NCBI RefSeq assembly: GCF_018294505.1
Contig: NC_057810.1
Location: 704,021,622-704,085,621, forward strand
From: Triticum aestivum
Lineage: Eukaryota; Streptophyta; Magnoliopsida; Poales; Poaceae
Direction: 5' to 3'
DNA: 64,000 nt
Shown: positions 18,961-32,599 of the stretch, piece after piece
Numbering within the stretch: position 1 is the first letter of the stretch
Layout of the letters: every line of letters begins with the position of its first letter
The notes under the pieces: generated by a model
Database searches by the model: none
Seen by the model: the letters and a program-made list of their open reading frames with translations, nothing else
What the model was told of the DNA's origin: nothing
Made by a program: the position numbers and the translations under genes

Positions 18961-21424
18961 GATGAACAACCCAAAGCTACTGAGTGGGTCCTCGATAGTG
19001 GATGTACAAATCACATGACTGGTGACAGAAGCTTGCTGATGGACACTGATTTGTCACCATTTCATCCAAAGCATATCACCTACGCTGACAAAGGCAAAAG
19101 CAAGGTATTGGGTCTAGGTAAGGTTGCAATCTCAAAGGATAAACACATGGACAAAGTCATGCTTGTTGAGTCCTTAGGATTCAATCTTATGTCAGTCTCA
19201 ATGCTTTGTGATCTTGATATGGTTGTTGTCTTCGGAAAATTTCGCTGCCTTGTGCTAATGGAATCTGACAACTCCAAAGTCTTCGAAGGCTTTAGGAAAG
19301 GAGACTTGTACATTGTTGATTTCTCTGCAGGACCACAACCTGCCACATGTCTACTCGCAAAAGCTTCAGAATGCTGGTTATGGCATCGATGACTTGGTCA
19401 TGCTGGGATGAGGAACTTGCATACTCTCGCGAAGAAGAAGCACATCATTGGTATCGAGGGTGTCAAATTCCTCAAAGATCATCTTTGTGGGGCTTGTGAG
19501 GCTAGAAAGATCACCAGAGCCAAGCATCCCGCGAAAACTATCATGACCACTTCTCGTCCCTTTGAATTACTTCATATGGATCTGTTTGGCCCTACTCATT
19601 ATGCCATGTTCACTAGTTCTGCATCATTATATGACTTTGTCATAGTTGATGACTATTCTCGTTACACATGGGTGCATATCATCACTTACAAAAATGAAGT
19701 GCAGGAAGTCTTTAGACATTTTTCCTCAAGGGCTTCCACAAACTTCGGTGTAAAGATCAAGCATATCAGGAGTGATAACGGAACCGAGATCAAGAACACT
19801 GGCCTCAATGAATATCTCGATATGCTTGGTATTACTCACGAATTATCTGCTCCTTATACTCCTCAGCAGAATGGCGTCGTGGAGCGCAAGAACATGACTC
19901 TTGTTGAGATGGCTCGCACTATGCTTGATGAATACAAGACAGTTGAGCGCTTCTGGCCTGAAGCAATTGATACTGCATGCCACATCATCAACAGGTTATA
20001 TCTTCACAAATTCTTCAAAAAGACCACATATGAACTCCTCACTAACAAGAAACCCAATGTAAGTTATTTCAAAGTCTTCGGTGCTAAATGCTGGATTAGA
20101 GATCCTCATCATCACTCTAAATTTGCACCGAAAGCACATGAGGGTTTTATGCTTGGTTACGGAAAGGACTCGCACACCTACAGAGTCTTCAACACCGTTC
20201 ACCACAAGATTGTTAAAACTCTAGATGTGCGGTTCGATGAAACTAATGGCTCGCAAAGAGAGCACCTACCTCCTGTGCTAGATGAAATGTCACATGAGGA
20301 ATCCATCAAGTTCAAAGCTACTGAGGATGTCATCCCTACCAAAGAAATTGCTGAAGAATTCATTCCTTATCGTGAAGAAAATCATGCTAGTGCTGCTGAA
20401 GAAACTGGTCCTGAAGAAACTGCTGGGCCTAAGCAAAGTCGTCAACCCGCACATCCTCACATTGCAAATGAAGTGCAAGTCGAGAAGATCGTCAATGACA
20501 TTCTTGCACCAAGTCCCCACACGCGCTCAAAAGCTTCACATTTATCTCAATTTTGTGGGCATTTTGCATTTGTCTCTATCACAGAGCCCAACAAAGTAGA
20601 TGAAGCATTCATGGAATTCGAGTGGATTCAAGCCATGCAAGATGAATTGCATCAATTCGAACTCAACAATGTGTGGGAGCTTGTCAAGCGACCAGACCCT
20701 CGCAAGCACAACATCATCGGTACCAAATGGATCTACCAGAACAAGCAAGACGAAAATGGTCTCGTGGTGAGGAATAAGTCTCGTCTTGTAGCTCAAGGCT
20801 ACACACAGGTTGAAGGAATTGATTTCGATGAAACTTTTGCACCTGTTGCTAGACTTGAGGCTATTCGCATATTGCTTGCTTATGCTAACCATCACAATAT
20901 CATCTTACAACAAATGGATGTGAAAAGTGCATTCCTCAATGGTAAGCTTGAGGAAGAAGTATATGTTGCTCAAGCACCAGGTTTTGAGGATCCAAAATTT
21001 CTAGATAACGTCTACAGACTCAACAAGGCCCTCTATGGCCTCAAGCAAGCACCTCGGGCGTGGTATGACACACTGAAGGAATTCCTCATGAAGAAAGGCT
21101 TCAAACCCGGTTCACTTGACCCAACTCTTTTCACCAAATCATATGATGATAAATTATTCATGTGCCAAATATATGTTGATGATATTATCTTTGGCTGTAC
21201 TAAACAACGTTACAGTGATGAATTTGCCTATATGATGAGTAAAGAATATCAAATGTCTATGATGGGAGAATTGAAATTCTTCTTAGGTCTTCAGATTCGT
21301 CAACAATACAATGGCATATTCATATCTTAGGAGAAATACCTCAAGGATGTATTGAGGAAATTCGGCATGCAAGACTGCAAAGGCGTCAAAATTCCTATTC
21401 CCGCAAATGGCCATCTCTGCACTG
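18961..21424 (+). pseudogene. Copia pol (protease, integrase, reverse transcriptase), stops
   Basis: Protease: WVLDSGCTNHMTGD with the Asp-Ser-Gly site (about 18,985). Gag-pre-integrase zinc region to 19,545, broken by a TGA at 19,390-19,392. Integrase core: first Asp in MDLFG, then [17 protein letters not shown] and [12 protein letters not shown], giving the D-D-E triad by about 19,890. Reverse transcriptase: [23 protein letters not shown] and the active-site YVDDIIFG (about 21,170). A TAG at 21,328-21,330 interrupts it, and the reading then ends near 21,424. Both stops fit C-to-T change (Arg CGA, Gln CAG). The 640-codon open frame (19,408-21,330) is the longest left in this copy. Confidence 0.9.
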
Positions 21425-21433
21425 ATTAAATGG

Positions 21434-22403
21434 CCCACCTACCTCTTGCCTCTCTCTCTCCTCCATTAATGCCCTCGAAGCTTTCTTGACCGATCTCTCT
21501 CTCTAGCCACTCAAACTTGTTGATTTGCTAGGGATTGAAGGAGGAGACCTATATCTACACTCTCACCAAACGAACCTTGATTCCCCCATACTTTCTTGTG
21601 TGGATTTTCTTACTCTTAGGTGCTTAGGCACCCTTGTCGGAAGAGGTCACCTCGGAGCCACATTCCATTGTGGTGAAGATCCGGGGTTTCATTGGGAGCC
21701 TCCAATTAAGTTGTGGAGAGAGCTGCAACCTTGTTTGTAAAGGTCCGGTTTCCGCCTTAAAGGGCACCAATAGTGGAATCAGCGCATCTCGCATTGTGTG
21801 AGGGCGTGAGGAGAATACGGTGGCCCTAGTGGCTTCTTTGGAAGCATTGTGCCTCCACACCGCTCCAACGGAGACGTACTTCCCCTCAAAGGGAAGGAAC
21901 TTCGGTAACACATCCTCATCTTCATCGGTTCCACTCTTGGTTATCTCTTACCTTTACTTGTGCAATCTATATTGTGTTATATACCTTACTTGCTTGTGTG
22001 CTTGTTGTTGTTGCTGCATCATATAGGTTGTTCACCTAGTTGCATATCTAGACAACCTACTTTGATGCAAAGTTTAATTTGGTAAAGAAAAGCTAGAAAT
22101 TGTTAGTTGCCTATTCACCCCCCTCTAGTAAACTATATCGATACTTTCAATTGGTATCAAAGCCTCGTCTCTTAATTAAGGGCTTTACCGTCCTAAGAGT
22201 ATGGTTGGAATTATAGATGGTGAGTAGGAGCACCTCGGTGTGAATCCTTCTCCGTCTATGGCCGATGGGGGATCCCCGGTCTCACATGAGGAATTCAATA
22301 TGGCTTTGAACACATTGAAAACCTCCATGACGACCGAGGTCAAAGGCATGTCCAAAGAGTTCCTTGATGGTCTTAAATTATCCACCACACCTTTGGAAGT
22401 GGT
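21434..22403 (+). mobile_element. Fragment of a second copia element: LTR end, primer site, gag start
   Basis: About 715 bp of LTR end at ...CTATATCGATACTTTCA (22,149), followed by TTGGTATCAAAGC (22,151-22,163), a Met-tRNA-type primer site with one change. A gag-like frame starts at 22,201 (MVGIIDGE), has a TAG within 9 codons, then continues as a helix with FNMALNTLKTSM. It is cut at 22,403 by the LTR of the next element. It does not resume after that element, so the right part was lost. Confidence 0.7.
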
Positions 22404-22877
22404 TGACGGTGTCCTGGACTAGGGGGTACTCACCACGTCGTCTCCCGATCAGTTAGATTGGGCCGAGGACCCCCATGGCCGTATACTCATGGGCCAGTTC
22501 AGACATTTGCTGCATACAAGGAAGATTCCACAAGACTTGGTGATCAAGACAAGGAGTCCTCCCCACCGACGTATTCGGCTAGGACTCTTGTTATCCTAGG
22601 CCTCTGGTACATTACATAAATCGAGGCTAGGCTAGTCGATAGAGGATATTATGACATTACTCATCATACTTCTAGGGTTTAGACCACACCATATGATCTC
22701 GAGGTGGATCAACTCTTGTAACCCCTATACTCATTATAGTCAATCAAGCAGCATGTAGGGCATTATTTCATCAAGAGAGCCCGAAGTTGGGTAAAACCCC
22801 GTGTTCATGTTACCATTGATCCTAAGACGCACAACTTGGGACCCCCTACCCGAGATCCACCAGTTTTGACACCGACA
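22404..22877 (+). repeat. Left 474-bp LTR of the non-coding element
   Basis: TG...CA ends, direct repeat of 28,049-28,522. The priming region follows directly (TTGGTGCGTTC). Confidence 0.9.
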
Positions 22878-25800
22878 TTGGTGCGTTCATTGAGAGTTCC
22901 GTTGTGTCGTCGGCGAAAGGATCAATGGCTCGACTGCAGGTCAACTTCAACATCGGTTTCTTCATCACCAGCTCGACTGGTCACCTTGGCTTGACCGAGG
23001 ACTGCGCCCTACCTCCGATCATCATGTTTGGATGAGGGCCTTCATCAACATCAACTCCGATCTCTATCAAGATCATGGAGGAGTCATCCATGGAGCTCGG
23101 GGGCTCAACATCAACATTCTTGTGGGGCGACCGTGCTGTTTTTTTGGACAGCAAACTCGTATCCGCCGCCACCGCCTCCTCGAGTGTCGCCTAAACGATT
23201 GCTTCAGTGGAATTATGCGGAATTAAGTCTACAACAACCCTGCAAAAATTTCGTCGAGTTCTGATGGAGGAATCTCCGGCAAACTCCGATATACCGGAGC
23301 CCTGATTGAATCTGGACGAGAATCCGGATGAGTATGGAGTGGGGTGCCCAGCATCTAGCTCAGACGTCCTTTGGAAGATCCAACCGTTGATCGGCTGCGG
23401 AATTCCCATATCTACTACATGCCCAAAATTCAGCTCGATCCGACCGTCCAAACTCCGGGAACCTTCCTATTAGTGCATCACTTTTTGGATCTGTTTTCTG
23501 CGCGAGAACGACCGACCCATGTTCATCTTCTTTACGAACGGGATTTCGGACATCCTTTTTGAAGGACGTTTTCGTATGGGGTATTGTGTTTTATTCTCAA
23601 ACACATCTCATTAGTATTAAAAGTATTCTTACAATACGAACTTCATCGTCGCGCCGGTGTCAAACCAGCTCGACAACATCACTCCACGACGGCCGACCTG
23701 CGTTAGACACGTTGTTGCTTTGTTGAGCCGAGCTCAACTTCTTCGGATCATCATCTTGGCCAATCGAACAATAGTTCGGCATCGCGAAGGATAAATCGTC
23801 ACCAACATCACCGCCCACGGATTACACGGAGCGGGCACACCGACATCACCGCGCGGTGACTTCATCAAGCCAGCATTGACTGCGTCACAAGTTACGACCT
23901 GCCTCGGCATAGCCGCACTGTTACTTCTTCAAGCCGTTGTCCATCATGCGGAACTACTTAAACACCTCGGCTGACACAACTGCTGCAACGTCTCCTTATC
24001 GACCTGCTTCGTCACCTCGGCTAGACCGAGGACTTTGCCATCTCTTCATCGACTTACTTCGGAGACTTCGGCGTCACCAGCCGACCAGCTTCATCACATT
24101 AGCTGGACCACGGGCTTCGCTGTGGCGAGCCAACCTTTGCCAGGATCGCCATGCCATCGCTTCATCACCCATCAGTCAATGGGTGTGCGGATCGAGTCCC
24201 AATTTTGGGAGTAACCTTTCTTCGGCCGCTACAACAAATAAACCAGGTGCTATTAATTCTAGCAATTTTTGCTCATTTGGGTTCATTTTTCCCAAGGAAT
24301 TATTACTTTGCTTTGTTCCATCATCTGTACACCGGTCTATCAAATGGTGGCCGCATTAGCGACGATTTCGTGGTGGTTCGGTCAGTTTCCGTGCATAGTT
24401 CGGTGAATGCCGTATCCGGAACTCAGACCAACCTGTGAATTCGGGCTTTGTCATGCCTTCACTGTGTCATGCCGACGCCCTGCATGGACATTGACCTCGA
24501 CGCTCAGGCCACATCTCTTTCATTATTTCCTTCACTTGTATTAAATAAGTAGAAGAATTTTTTTAATATAAATTATTATCTTTATTTGACATTACCTTTG
24601 GTTTGTGCTATTTTATCTGTGCAGCCAATTGACTCAGACTGAGCCGCGTTGTCGCCTCCTTCGACCGAATTGTGTTATCGCCTTGGCGCGCCGACCTGCT
24701 TCATTACCGCGACTGGGGGCTTCATCTTCTCGGGGTGCCGGACTCTCTACTCGGTCACCTCGGGACCAGCCTGGAGGCTGGAACCTTGTCCCGCATCAAG
24801 CTCGGACCGCGTCATCAATGCCGAACATATCAACCAGCTAAGTTGCTTTCATGCTCAAAAACTTTCAGTTTTAAATTTTGTTCGGTTCGAACAAGCATTA
24901 TACTTTTTGGCACAAAGTTGTTTGTGACAAAGTTCCTTGTCAAAACTTTGTTTGTGACGCACATATTCAAATACCTCGTTTATTTGGGGGCTCCCTTGAT
25001 GGAGCTTTTCCTCTTGCATATGATTATACTTGTACGGCTTCGTTCCTTGTTCGTGTATTACGCCACAATATGCACCATGTTGACTTAAGCAATTTACAAG
25101 CTAGGTTGCCTGGCTCCTGTGCTTACCCCTACGTTCCCGATTGTTCGGCTAGGGAGTAAAGGGAGCACCTCTGCGATTGTCACGATCGGTTCATCCGAGC
25201 CGGACCTCAGACTGGGTGAAGCCGAAAGCTAGCACTCTTACTGTTTTCAACAATGGTCGGCACTCAACGGAACTCATGAGTACAAAAAATCTATTGCACA
25301 AGTCTCATAATGATAATGAGCACCGAAGAAAGGTATCAGTGGGGGTACTATTTTCTTCGAAGATGCTTCTTACACTTTGTTAATAATATAGCATAAGTTC
25401 CCTGAGCGCGCTTTGTCTGTTACAGCCTTATGGCATGATTGCCTGGTTATCGAAAACACCGTCGATATTCTCGACAGGTGGAGTACATAACACTTTTCAG
25501 TACTTGACCGAAGAGGGAGAAGCCGATGGTCGGTTAAGACGCGTTCAAAGTTCGGGTGAACACACATATGATATAAGTACTTCGGTACATACAATCATTA
25601 TACCTAAAATTCTTTTACTCAAGTAACTTAGGGGCTCTTAAATTTATGCGAGCTATTTTATAATAAGTGTTCTTCTTTCCAGTCGTTGTAAAGCCTTTTT
25701 TTTCTATCATAGCTTTTATCGACGCGAGTGTGTGTTCAATAGCCGGATTTCCCTCTCAAAGCCGCTAAAGTTTGCTAAACTGGGCTAGTGAAAGGTACTC

Positions 25801-28048
25801 CACCTTCGGGATAGGAGGTTGAAGCCGTAGGCTGACCCGCTTGAAGTCTTGAGATAGGATGTGTCATGTTAAAAGCACGACAGAAGCACATTTTTTTCTA
25901 AGACCAATTTTCGGATTGGCACCAAACACTTGATCTTGTTCGGACGTCAAGTTTCTACTGACGTTTCTTGGTTTTCCAAGTTTATGGCACTTTTAAACTA
26001 TTTGTGTGTTTCTAGCACAAGTCTCGCAGTGCATGGCCGGACACCTTTAGGGACTCGGCAAAAACATTCTCGGATATTACTATATATGCATCGGTTTCAA
26101 ATTGTGTCTTCGGTCAATAGTTGGGTTGCCCGATTCCTGTGCTTGCCTCCTATGTTATGCTTTGTTCGGTTAGGTGTGCAAAGGGAGAACCACTACGGTT
26201 GTGCTTCCATCTCGCATGGTTAAGCACCTCAGTGGAGAAAGCCGAAAACTGACTATCACAATAAGCGTAAACTGGTCAGTGATCCGATGACTATGCTAAA
26301 TGATGGGCCATTCATAACATTGGCTGAGGTGTTCACGGCTTGACCTCGGCTGTCGCCGAACACTAAGCGGGGGGCTACTTGCTGGCCTCCCAACTTTAAG
26401 CTCCTATGACTAAGTGAAAGTTATAAAGCCTGCATATCTGATTGCCTCGTTTCCACCAACACAACCGCCTTCGGGCACCGAGATGTCGGATAAGGTTTGT
26501 TTTGTTATTTCAGAAACACCCTGCATAGCATCTACAAGGGGGTAGAAGCCGATGATGGGCCATTTTCAGATTATAAACGGTCGCAACGAAAGTAAAAATT
26601 TGGGTTCATCTAGACCACAGAGTTTTGAAGCTCTCCCCAAACTAAATCCTCAGTATTTTCCTCCCACACTGATTGGAGCTGAGGTTTCATGATCATGCTT
26701 AGCATGACAACCCAAAGAAAGGAACCGATAGCGGGACTATTTTCTTTGGACGATGTTTCTTATGTTAAACAATAATATAAACATGTCTCTCTGCATACCT
26801 TTGTTTATAAAACCGTATGGACGGATTGCCTTGTTTGCCATAAATCTTTGCCCTCATAAAGGCTTTATAAAGTGGGACAAACACTCCCCGGCTACTGGCC
26901 GAGGAGGTTGAAGCCGATAGCTGGTCGACAAAGTTTTGTACAATGCGGATTCGAGCATTGATGATGCAAAGAACTTGGATACATAGAATCATTACACATA
27001 ATTTGTGATTTTACTTTGGATATCGATCCTTAATTCAGCCATCCGTGCCCACATTAAGGCTCGGGGGCTACTGGGCTTCGTGCTTATTATTTACAAATAT
27101 TAAAGGGGTACATTGATCCCCTGATCTGGTGTCACCACCCGACCAGTGTATCGGGGGCTACTGCATTGCCTGTCCAATGCATAAAATTTAAAGTGCAATA
27201 TAGTTTTCGAGGAGATTATTATCCTCAGGTTGGTCGGCCGCACCCAACCTGAGTCTCGAGGACTTTGCACACCGTGTTTCTACTCCTATTATGCTGCCGA
27301 GCTAGGAGTTGAACCTCAGGCCGATTTCATGCATTGAACTGAGTCTCAGCGGCATCTAGGGTTAGCGGTTTCATGTTTTCCTTCAGGTGCATCTCGGGTT
27401 TTAGACCGATGCACACACCTTGAGGGCTATTGGCTATATATCTCGGCAGAGAATAAATTGCAGCAATCAAAATATCAACCCGCAGTCCAGGGTGGTGCAC
27501 CACCTCGGAAGCAGTCCGGCATTAAGCTCGGGCGCCAGTGGCTGGCTCCATAGAGGGCATTTCCAGCATTAAGCTCGGCTAAACTCCTACAACTTTTTGA
27601 ACCCAGATGATCTATGACATCTCAGATATAGTCCGGCGTTGGAGCTCAGGTACAGTCCGGTGTTGGAGCTTGGACATAGTCCGGCGTTAGAGCTTGGATA
27701 TATTCCGGCGTTGGAGCTCGGAAGTAGTCCGACGTTGGTGCTTGGCTGCAAAAGATACCTCGAATGCAATCCGGCGTTGGAGCTCGGACGCAAGAGGACA
27801 CTGCTGCCCGGGAATAACTTCAAACCTGAGGTGTGGCATAATAATAGCAAGGCATTGATAAAGGCCGGAAACTTAAAGGGGCTCCTCAGATACCCGACAT
27901 ATAAACTCTTCAGATTTACTTCGCGATCCTCAAGATCGAAGATGGGAAGATTTGTTGAACCACTTTTCAAGACCGACGACCGAAGATGAAGAATAGTTCG
28001 GAAGAATCGAGGAGCGTCCCCAACTTGAAGACCGCTTCAGGGGGCTAC
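22878..28048 (+). other. Internal region of the non-coding element
   Basis: No coding region is supported; all frames are short. Two stretches of about 1-1.4 kb appear to be old tandem copies: phrases at about 25,100-25,620 (TGGCTCCTGTGCTTACC, then GGTATCAGTGGGGGTACTAT, then ACAATCATTATACC) recur in the same order, decayed, at about 26,120-27,000. Runs of GGGGGCTACTG-like words are spread through the right half. Confidence 0.6.
27631..27792. repeat. 24-bp tandem repeat in the non-coding element
   Basis: The word GTCCGGCGTTGGAGCTTGGA recurs at 27,631, 27,655, 27,679, 27,703 and 27,727, exactly 24 bp apart, with a sixth copy at 27,769 after an 18-bp insertion. On the minus strand it would read as a Ser-Asn-Ala-Gly-Leu repeat, but no real gene is evident. 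Confidence 0.85.
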
Positions 28049-28522
28049 TGACGGTGTCCTGGACTAGGGGGTACTCACCATGTCGTCTTCCGATCAGTTA
28101 GATTGGGCCGAGGACCCCCATGGCCGTATACTCATGGGCCAGTTCGGACAGTTGCCGCATACAAGGAAGATTCCACAAGACTTGGTGATCAAGACAAGGA
28201 GTCGTCCCCACCGGCGTATTCGGCTAGGACTCTTGTTATCCTAGGCCTCTGGTACATTATATAAACCGAGGCTAGGCTAGTCGATGGAGGATATTATGAC
28301 ATTACTCATCATACCTCTAGGGTTTAGACCACAACATATGATCTCGAGGTGGATCAACTCTTGTAACCCCTATACTCATTATAGTCAATCAAGCAACATG
28401 TAGGGTATTATCTCATCAAGAGAGCCCGAAGCTGGGTAAAACCCCGTGTTCATGTTACCATTGATCCTAAGACGCACAGCTTGGGACCCCCTACCCGAGA
28501 TCCGCCGGTTTTGACACCGACA
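28049..28522 (+). repeat. Right 474-bp LTR of the non-coding element
   Basis: Same ends and length as the left LTR. The polypurine AGGGGGCTAC lies just before it. It is followed by internal-type sequence instead of a target duplication. Confidence 0.9.
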
Positions 28523-28988
28523 TTGGTGATTTTATTGAGAGTTCTGCTGTGTCATTGGCGAAAGGATCAATGGCTCGACTGTAGGTCAACTGCAATGAAG
28601 AATAAAGTCGGAATGACTGAGGAAATTGCAAAGTTGAAGAATTTGAAAATCTGAAGAAATTGCAAAACTGAAAGTGAAGTTTTTCAACTTTGGTAGGTGG
28701 CGTAACCCACCATACAAGAATGATGATTTCAGACACCGTGTACAATTGTTGTAGGTTTTTGAGAATCAAATTCTTCATTAATTTCTCACACTTAGAGGGT
28801 TAGTCTTCATTGATTGAAGAAAAATGTTACTTCGTGTGTTGCACATCTAAGTCATCAATTTTGCATAAGTGTTAGGGTATGTGTCCTTTTCAAAGAACAT
28901 TCGAAGATTCTAAGATATTTAGCTCACACCGCAACTTGCTAAATCTCTTCTCATCCAAGGGCTTTGTGAAGATATCTGCCAGCTGATC

Positions 28989-31704
28989 TTAAGTATTCGC
29001 GTGGTCAATGGAGATGTCGCCCTTCAACACATGGTCACGATGAAAATGATAACGAATCTGGATGTGCTTAGTCTTCGAGTGCCGAACTGGGTTGTGAGCA
29101 ATCTTGATAGCACTCTCATTGTCGTAGTAGAGTGACACATTCTTCACATTGATGCCATAGTCCTTGAGGGTTTGCTTCATCCATAGCAATTGAGCACAGC
29201 AAGATCCAAGAGCAATGTACTCAGCTTCAACAGTAGAGAGTGATACGTATTTCTGCTTCTTCGAGGACTAACATACAAAGGATCGTCTGAGGAAATGACA
29301 TGTGCCTGATGTTGACTTGCGATCCACCCGATCACTAGCATACTCAGAGTCAGAATATCCAATGAGATCAAAAGAAGAGCCCTTGGGATACCATAATCCA
29401 AATGTTGGAGTGTGAGCTAGATATCGAAGAATATGCTTCATAGCCTTATGGTGTGATTCCTTCGGTGTAGCTGGAAATTGGGCACACATGCAAACACTAA
29501 GCATAATATCTGGCCTAGATGCACATAGATACAATAAAGAGCCAATCATGGAGCGGTATACCTTTTGATCAAAGTCTTTACCATTTTCATCGGTGCATAG
29601 ATGGCCATTTGTGGCCATAGGGATTTTGACGCCTTTGCAATCTTGCATGCCGAATTTCCTCAACACATCCTTGAGGTATTTCTCCTGGGATATGAATATG
29701 CCATTGTGTTATTGACGAATCTAAAGACCTAAGAAGAATTTCAACTCTCCCATCATAGACATTTGATATTCCTCACTCATCATATAGGCAAATTCATCAC
29801 TGTAACGTTGGTTAGTACAGACAAAGATAATATCATCAACATATATTTGGCATGAATAATTCATCAACATATGCTTTGGTGAAAAGAGTTGGGTCAAGTG
29901 AACCGGGTTTGCAGCCTTTCTTCATGAGGAATTCCTTCAATGTATCATACCATACCCGAGGTGCTTGCTTGAGGCCATAGAGAGCCTTATTGAGTCTGTA
30001 GACGTGATCTGGAAGTTTTGGATCCTCAAAACCTGGTGGTTGAGCAACATAGACTTCTTCCTCAAGCCTACCATTGAGGAATGCACTTTTAACACCCATT
30101 TGCAACACGAGGATGATTAGCATAGGCAAGCAATATGCGAATAGCCTCAATGGTGCGTTGATGTCGTTGATGATTCTGTTAATCTACACTTCATTTGCAA
30201 CACGAGGATGAGCAGGTTGACGACTTTGATTTGGCCCAACAATTTCTTCGGGGCCATTTTCTTCACTAGCACCGGCGTGATTTTCTTCATGATCCAGAAT
30301 GACTTCTTCAGCAGATTCTTCGGTAGGGATGACATCCTCAGTAGCCTTGACCTTGATGGATTCCTCAGGTGACATTTCATCTAGCACAGGAGGTAGGTGC
30401 TCTCTTGCGAGCCATTAGTCTCATCGAACCGCACGTCTATAGTTTCAACAACCTTGTGATGATAGGTGTTGAAGACTTTGTAGGTGTGCGAGTCCTTTCC
30501 ATAACCAAGCATAAAACCCTCATGTGATTTCGGTGCAAATTTAGAGTGGTGGTGAGGATCTCTAATCCAACATTTAGCACCGAAGACTTTGAAATAACTT
30601 ACATTGGGTTTCTTGTCAGTGAGGAGTTCATATGAGGTCTTTTTGAAGAATTTGTGAAGATATACCCTATTGATGATGTGGCATGCAGTATCACTAGCAT
30701 CTGGCTAGAACCGATGTGGAGTCTTGTATTCATCAACCATAGTGCGAGCCATCTCAACGAGAGTTCTGTTCTTGCGCTCCATGACGCCGTTTTGCTGAGG
30801 AGTTAGGGAGCATATAACTCGTGAGTAGTACCAAGTATATCAAGATATTCATCGAGACCTGTATTCTTGAACTCGGTTCCATTATCACTCCTGATATGCT
30901 TAATCTTCACACCGAAGTTCGTAGATGCCCTTGAGGAAAATCGTTTGAAGACTTGCCGCATTTCATTTTTGTAAGTGGTGTATGCACCCATGTGTACCGA
31001 GAATAATCATCAACAATGACAAAGCCATATAATGATGCAGAATTAGTGAACGTGGCATAATGAGTAGTGCCAAAGAGATCCATGTGAAGTAATTCAAAGG
31101 GATGAGAAGTGGTCATGATAGTCTTTGCGGGATGCTTGGCTCTGGTGATCTTTCCAGCCTCACAAGCCCCACAAAGATGATCTTTCAGGAATTTGACACC
31201 TTCAATGTTAATGACATGCTTCTTCTTCGTGAGTGTATGCAAGTTCCTCATCCCAACATGACCAAGTCGTCGATGCCATAACAAGCCTTCGGAAGCTTCT
31301 GCAAGTAGACACGTGGCAGGCTATGGTCCTGTAGAGAAATCAACAATATACAAGTCTCCTCTCCTAAAGCCTTCGAAGACTTTGGAATTTTTAGATTCCA
31401 TTAGCACAATGCAATGATATTTGCCAAAGACGACAACCATATCAAGATCACAAAGCATTGAGACAGACATGAGGTTGAATGCTAAGGACTCGACAAGCAT
31501 GACTTTGTCCATGTGTCTATCCTTTGAGATTGCAATCCTACCTAGACCCAATACCTTGCTTTTGCCTTTGTCAGCGTAGGTGATATGCTTCAGATGAGAT
31601 GGAGATAAAGCAGTGCCCATCAATAAGTTCCTGTCACCGGTCATGTGATTTGTACATCCACTGTCGAGGACCCACTCAGTAGCTTTGTGTTGTTCATCCT
31701 GCAC
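28989..31704 (-). pseudogene. Copia copy 2 pol
   Basis: Protease WVLDSGCTNHMTGD (31,704 onward), gag-pre-integrase [16 protein letters not shown] at 31,284 without the stop seen in copy 1, integrase with VDDYSRYTW and [11 protein letters not shown], partial reverse transcriptase ([20 protein letters not shown], about 30,100), and RNase H (KKHIL-type start near 29,666; ETVLKDYG/YYDNESAIKIAHNPV near 29,110). Many frame changes and stops, plus the deletion near 30,150, rule out a working polyprotein. Confidence 0.85.
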
Positions 31705-32599
31705 ATGAATTAGTGCAACTTACGAACCCATATACTTCATCAGTGAAGAATACGATATCAATTTTATCAACAGTATAACAAATATAGCAATATGAGGACG
31801 TGAGAAATGAGTAATTCATTTCTTCATGATTAGCTTGCATCCATTCAAGCATATTCAGGTCTCTAGCAAATTCTTCAGACGATTAAGTTCGTCTGGAGAC
31901 CTGACCCTGCATAAGAGATTAGTTCTTTTTCTTCACCACCCACATCTGGAGGGGTGGCAAAGAGTTCATCATTCTGCGAGCTCCATCAGAAAAAGATGGC
32001 ATTGAAGCCAGTGCACTTCATTTTAAAGAAGAGGGGTTCAGATAAGCATATGAATAAGCAGAGAAATTCTTCGAGGACTTATGAACATAATGGTTTGAAG
32101 AGTAATGCACATATTCATAGCCTTTGGACTTTCCCTGCGTAACAGAAGTGTTAGAACGATGATGTTCATATGAGGATTTGGATCCATGAGAGGAATTTGA
32201 TCCAGATGATGAATTTGGTCCATAAGAGGACTTGGATCCATATGAAGATTTTGATCCATATTAAGAATTTGATTTGGGGTTCCTATTCTTCATGGGTGGT
32301 GTCATGATGACATTCACCTGAAGATTTTCAAGGCACCTATTGGGAACCCAGGTTTCTTCATATGGGGACCGTTCCTGCAGTTAGTTCCAACATATCGAGC
32401 AAATACTTCATCATTCTGATTCTTGAACAGTTTATAGTTGGAGTCAAATGACTCATCAGAGGAATATGAAGATTCATAGGTAAAGCCAGATAAAGTGCAT
32501 GGATCTACATGAGATCCTTTTGTAGCAACCCATGAGGTTTTGGGGTACTGCTCAATTGTCTAGTAGGTCCCATCAGTATTGAGTTTCCTCTCATAGGCA

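Larger units (their letters stand above)
15479..21433 (+). mobile_element. Copia retrotransposon, copy 1, truncated in pol
   Basis: Order 5' LTR, Met-tRNA primer site, gag, protease, integrase, reverse transcriptase, all on the plus strand, which is the Ty1/copia order. It ends in early RNase H sequence near 21,433, where a different LTR begins; the 3' LTR is missing. A second copy of the family lies at 28,588-33,783 on the minus strand. The left LTR edge is not certain because no partner LTR is present; it lies between about 15,480 and 15,600. Confidence 0.85.
22404..28592 (+). mobile_element. Non-coding LTR retrotransposon (LARD-like) with duplicated internal start
   Basis: Two 474-bp LTRs (22,404-22,877 and 28,049-28,522) both start TGACGGTGTCC and end TTTTGACACCGACA. 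The 5.2-kb internal part has no gag or pol that I can find, so it must have used proteins of other elements. A polypurine tract (AGGGGGCTAC) precedes the right LTR. About 70 bp after the right LTR match the start of the internal region, so this is an LTR-internal-LTR-internal remnant rather than a simple insertion. By eye the LTRs differ at about 19 of 474 positions, mostly transitions. Confidence 0.85.
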
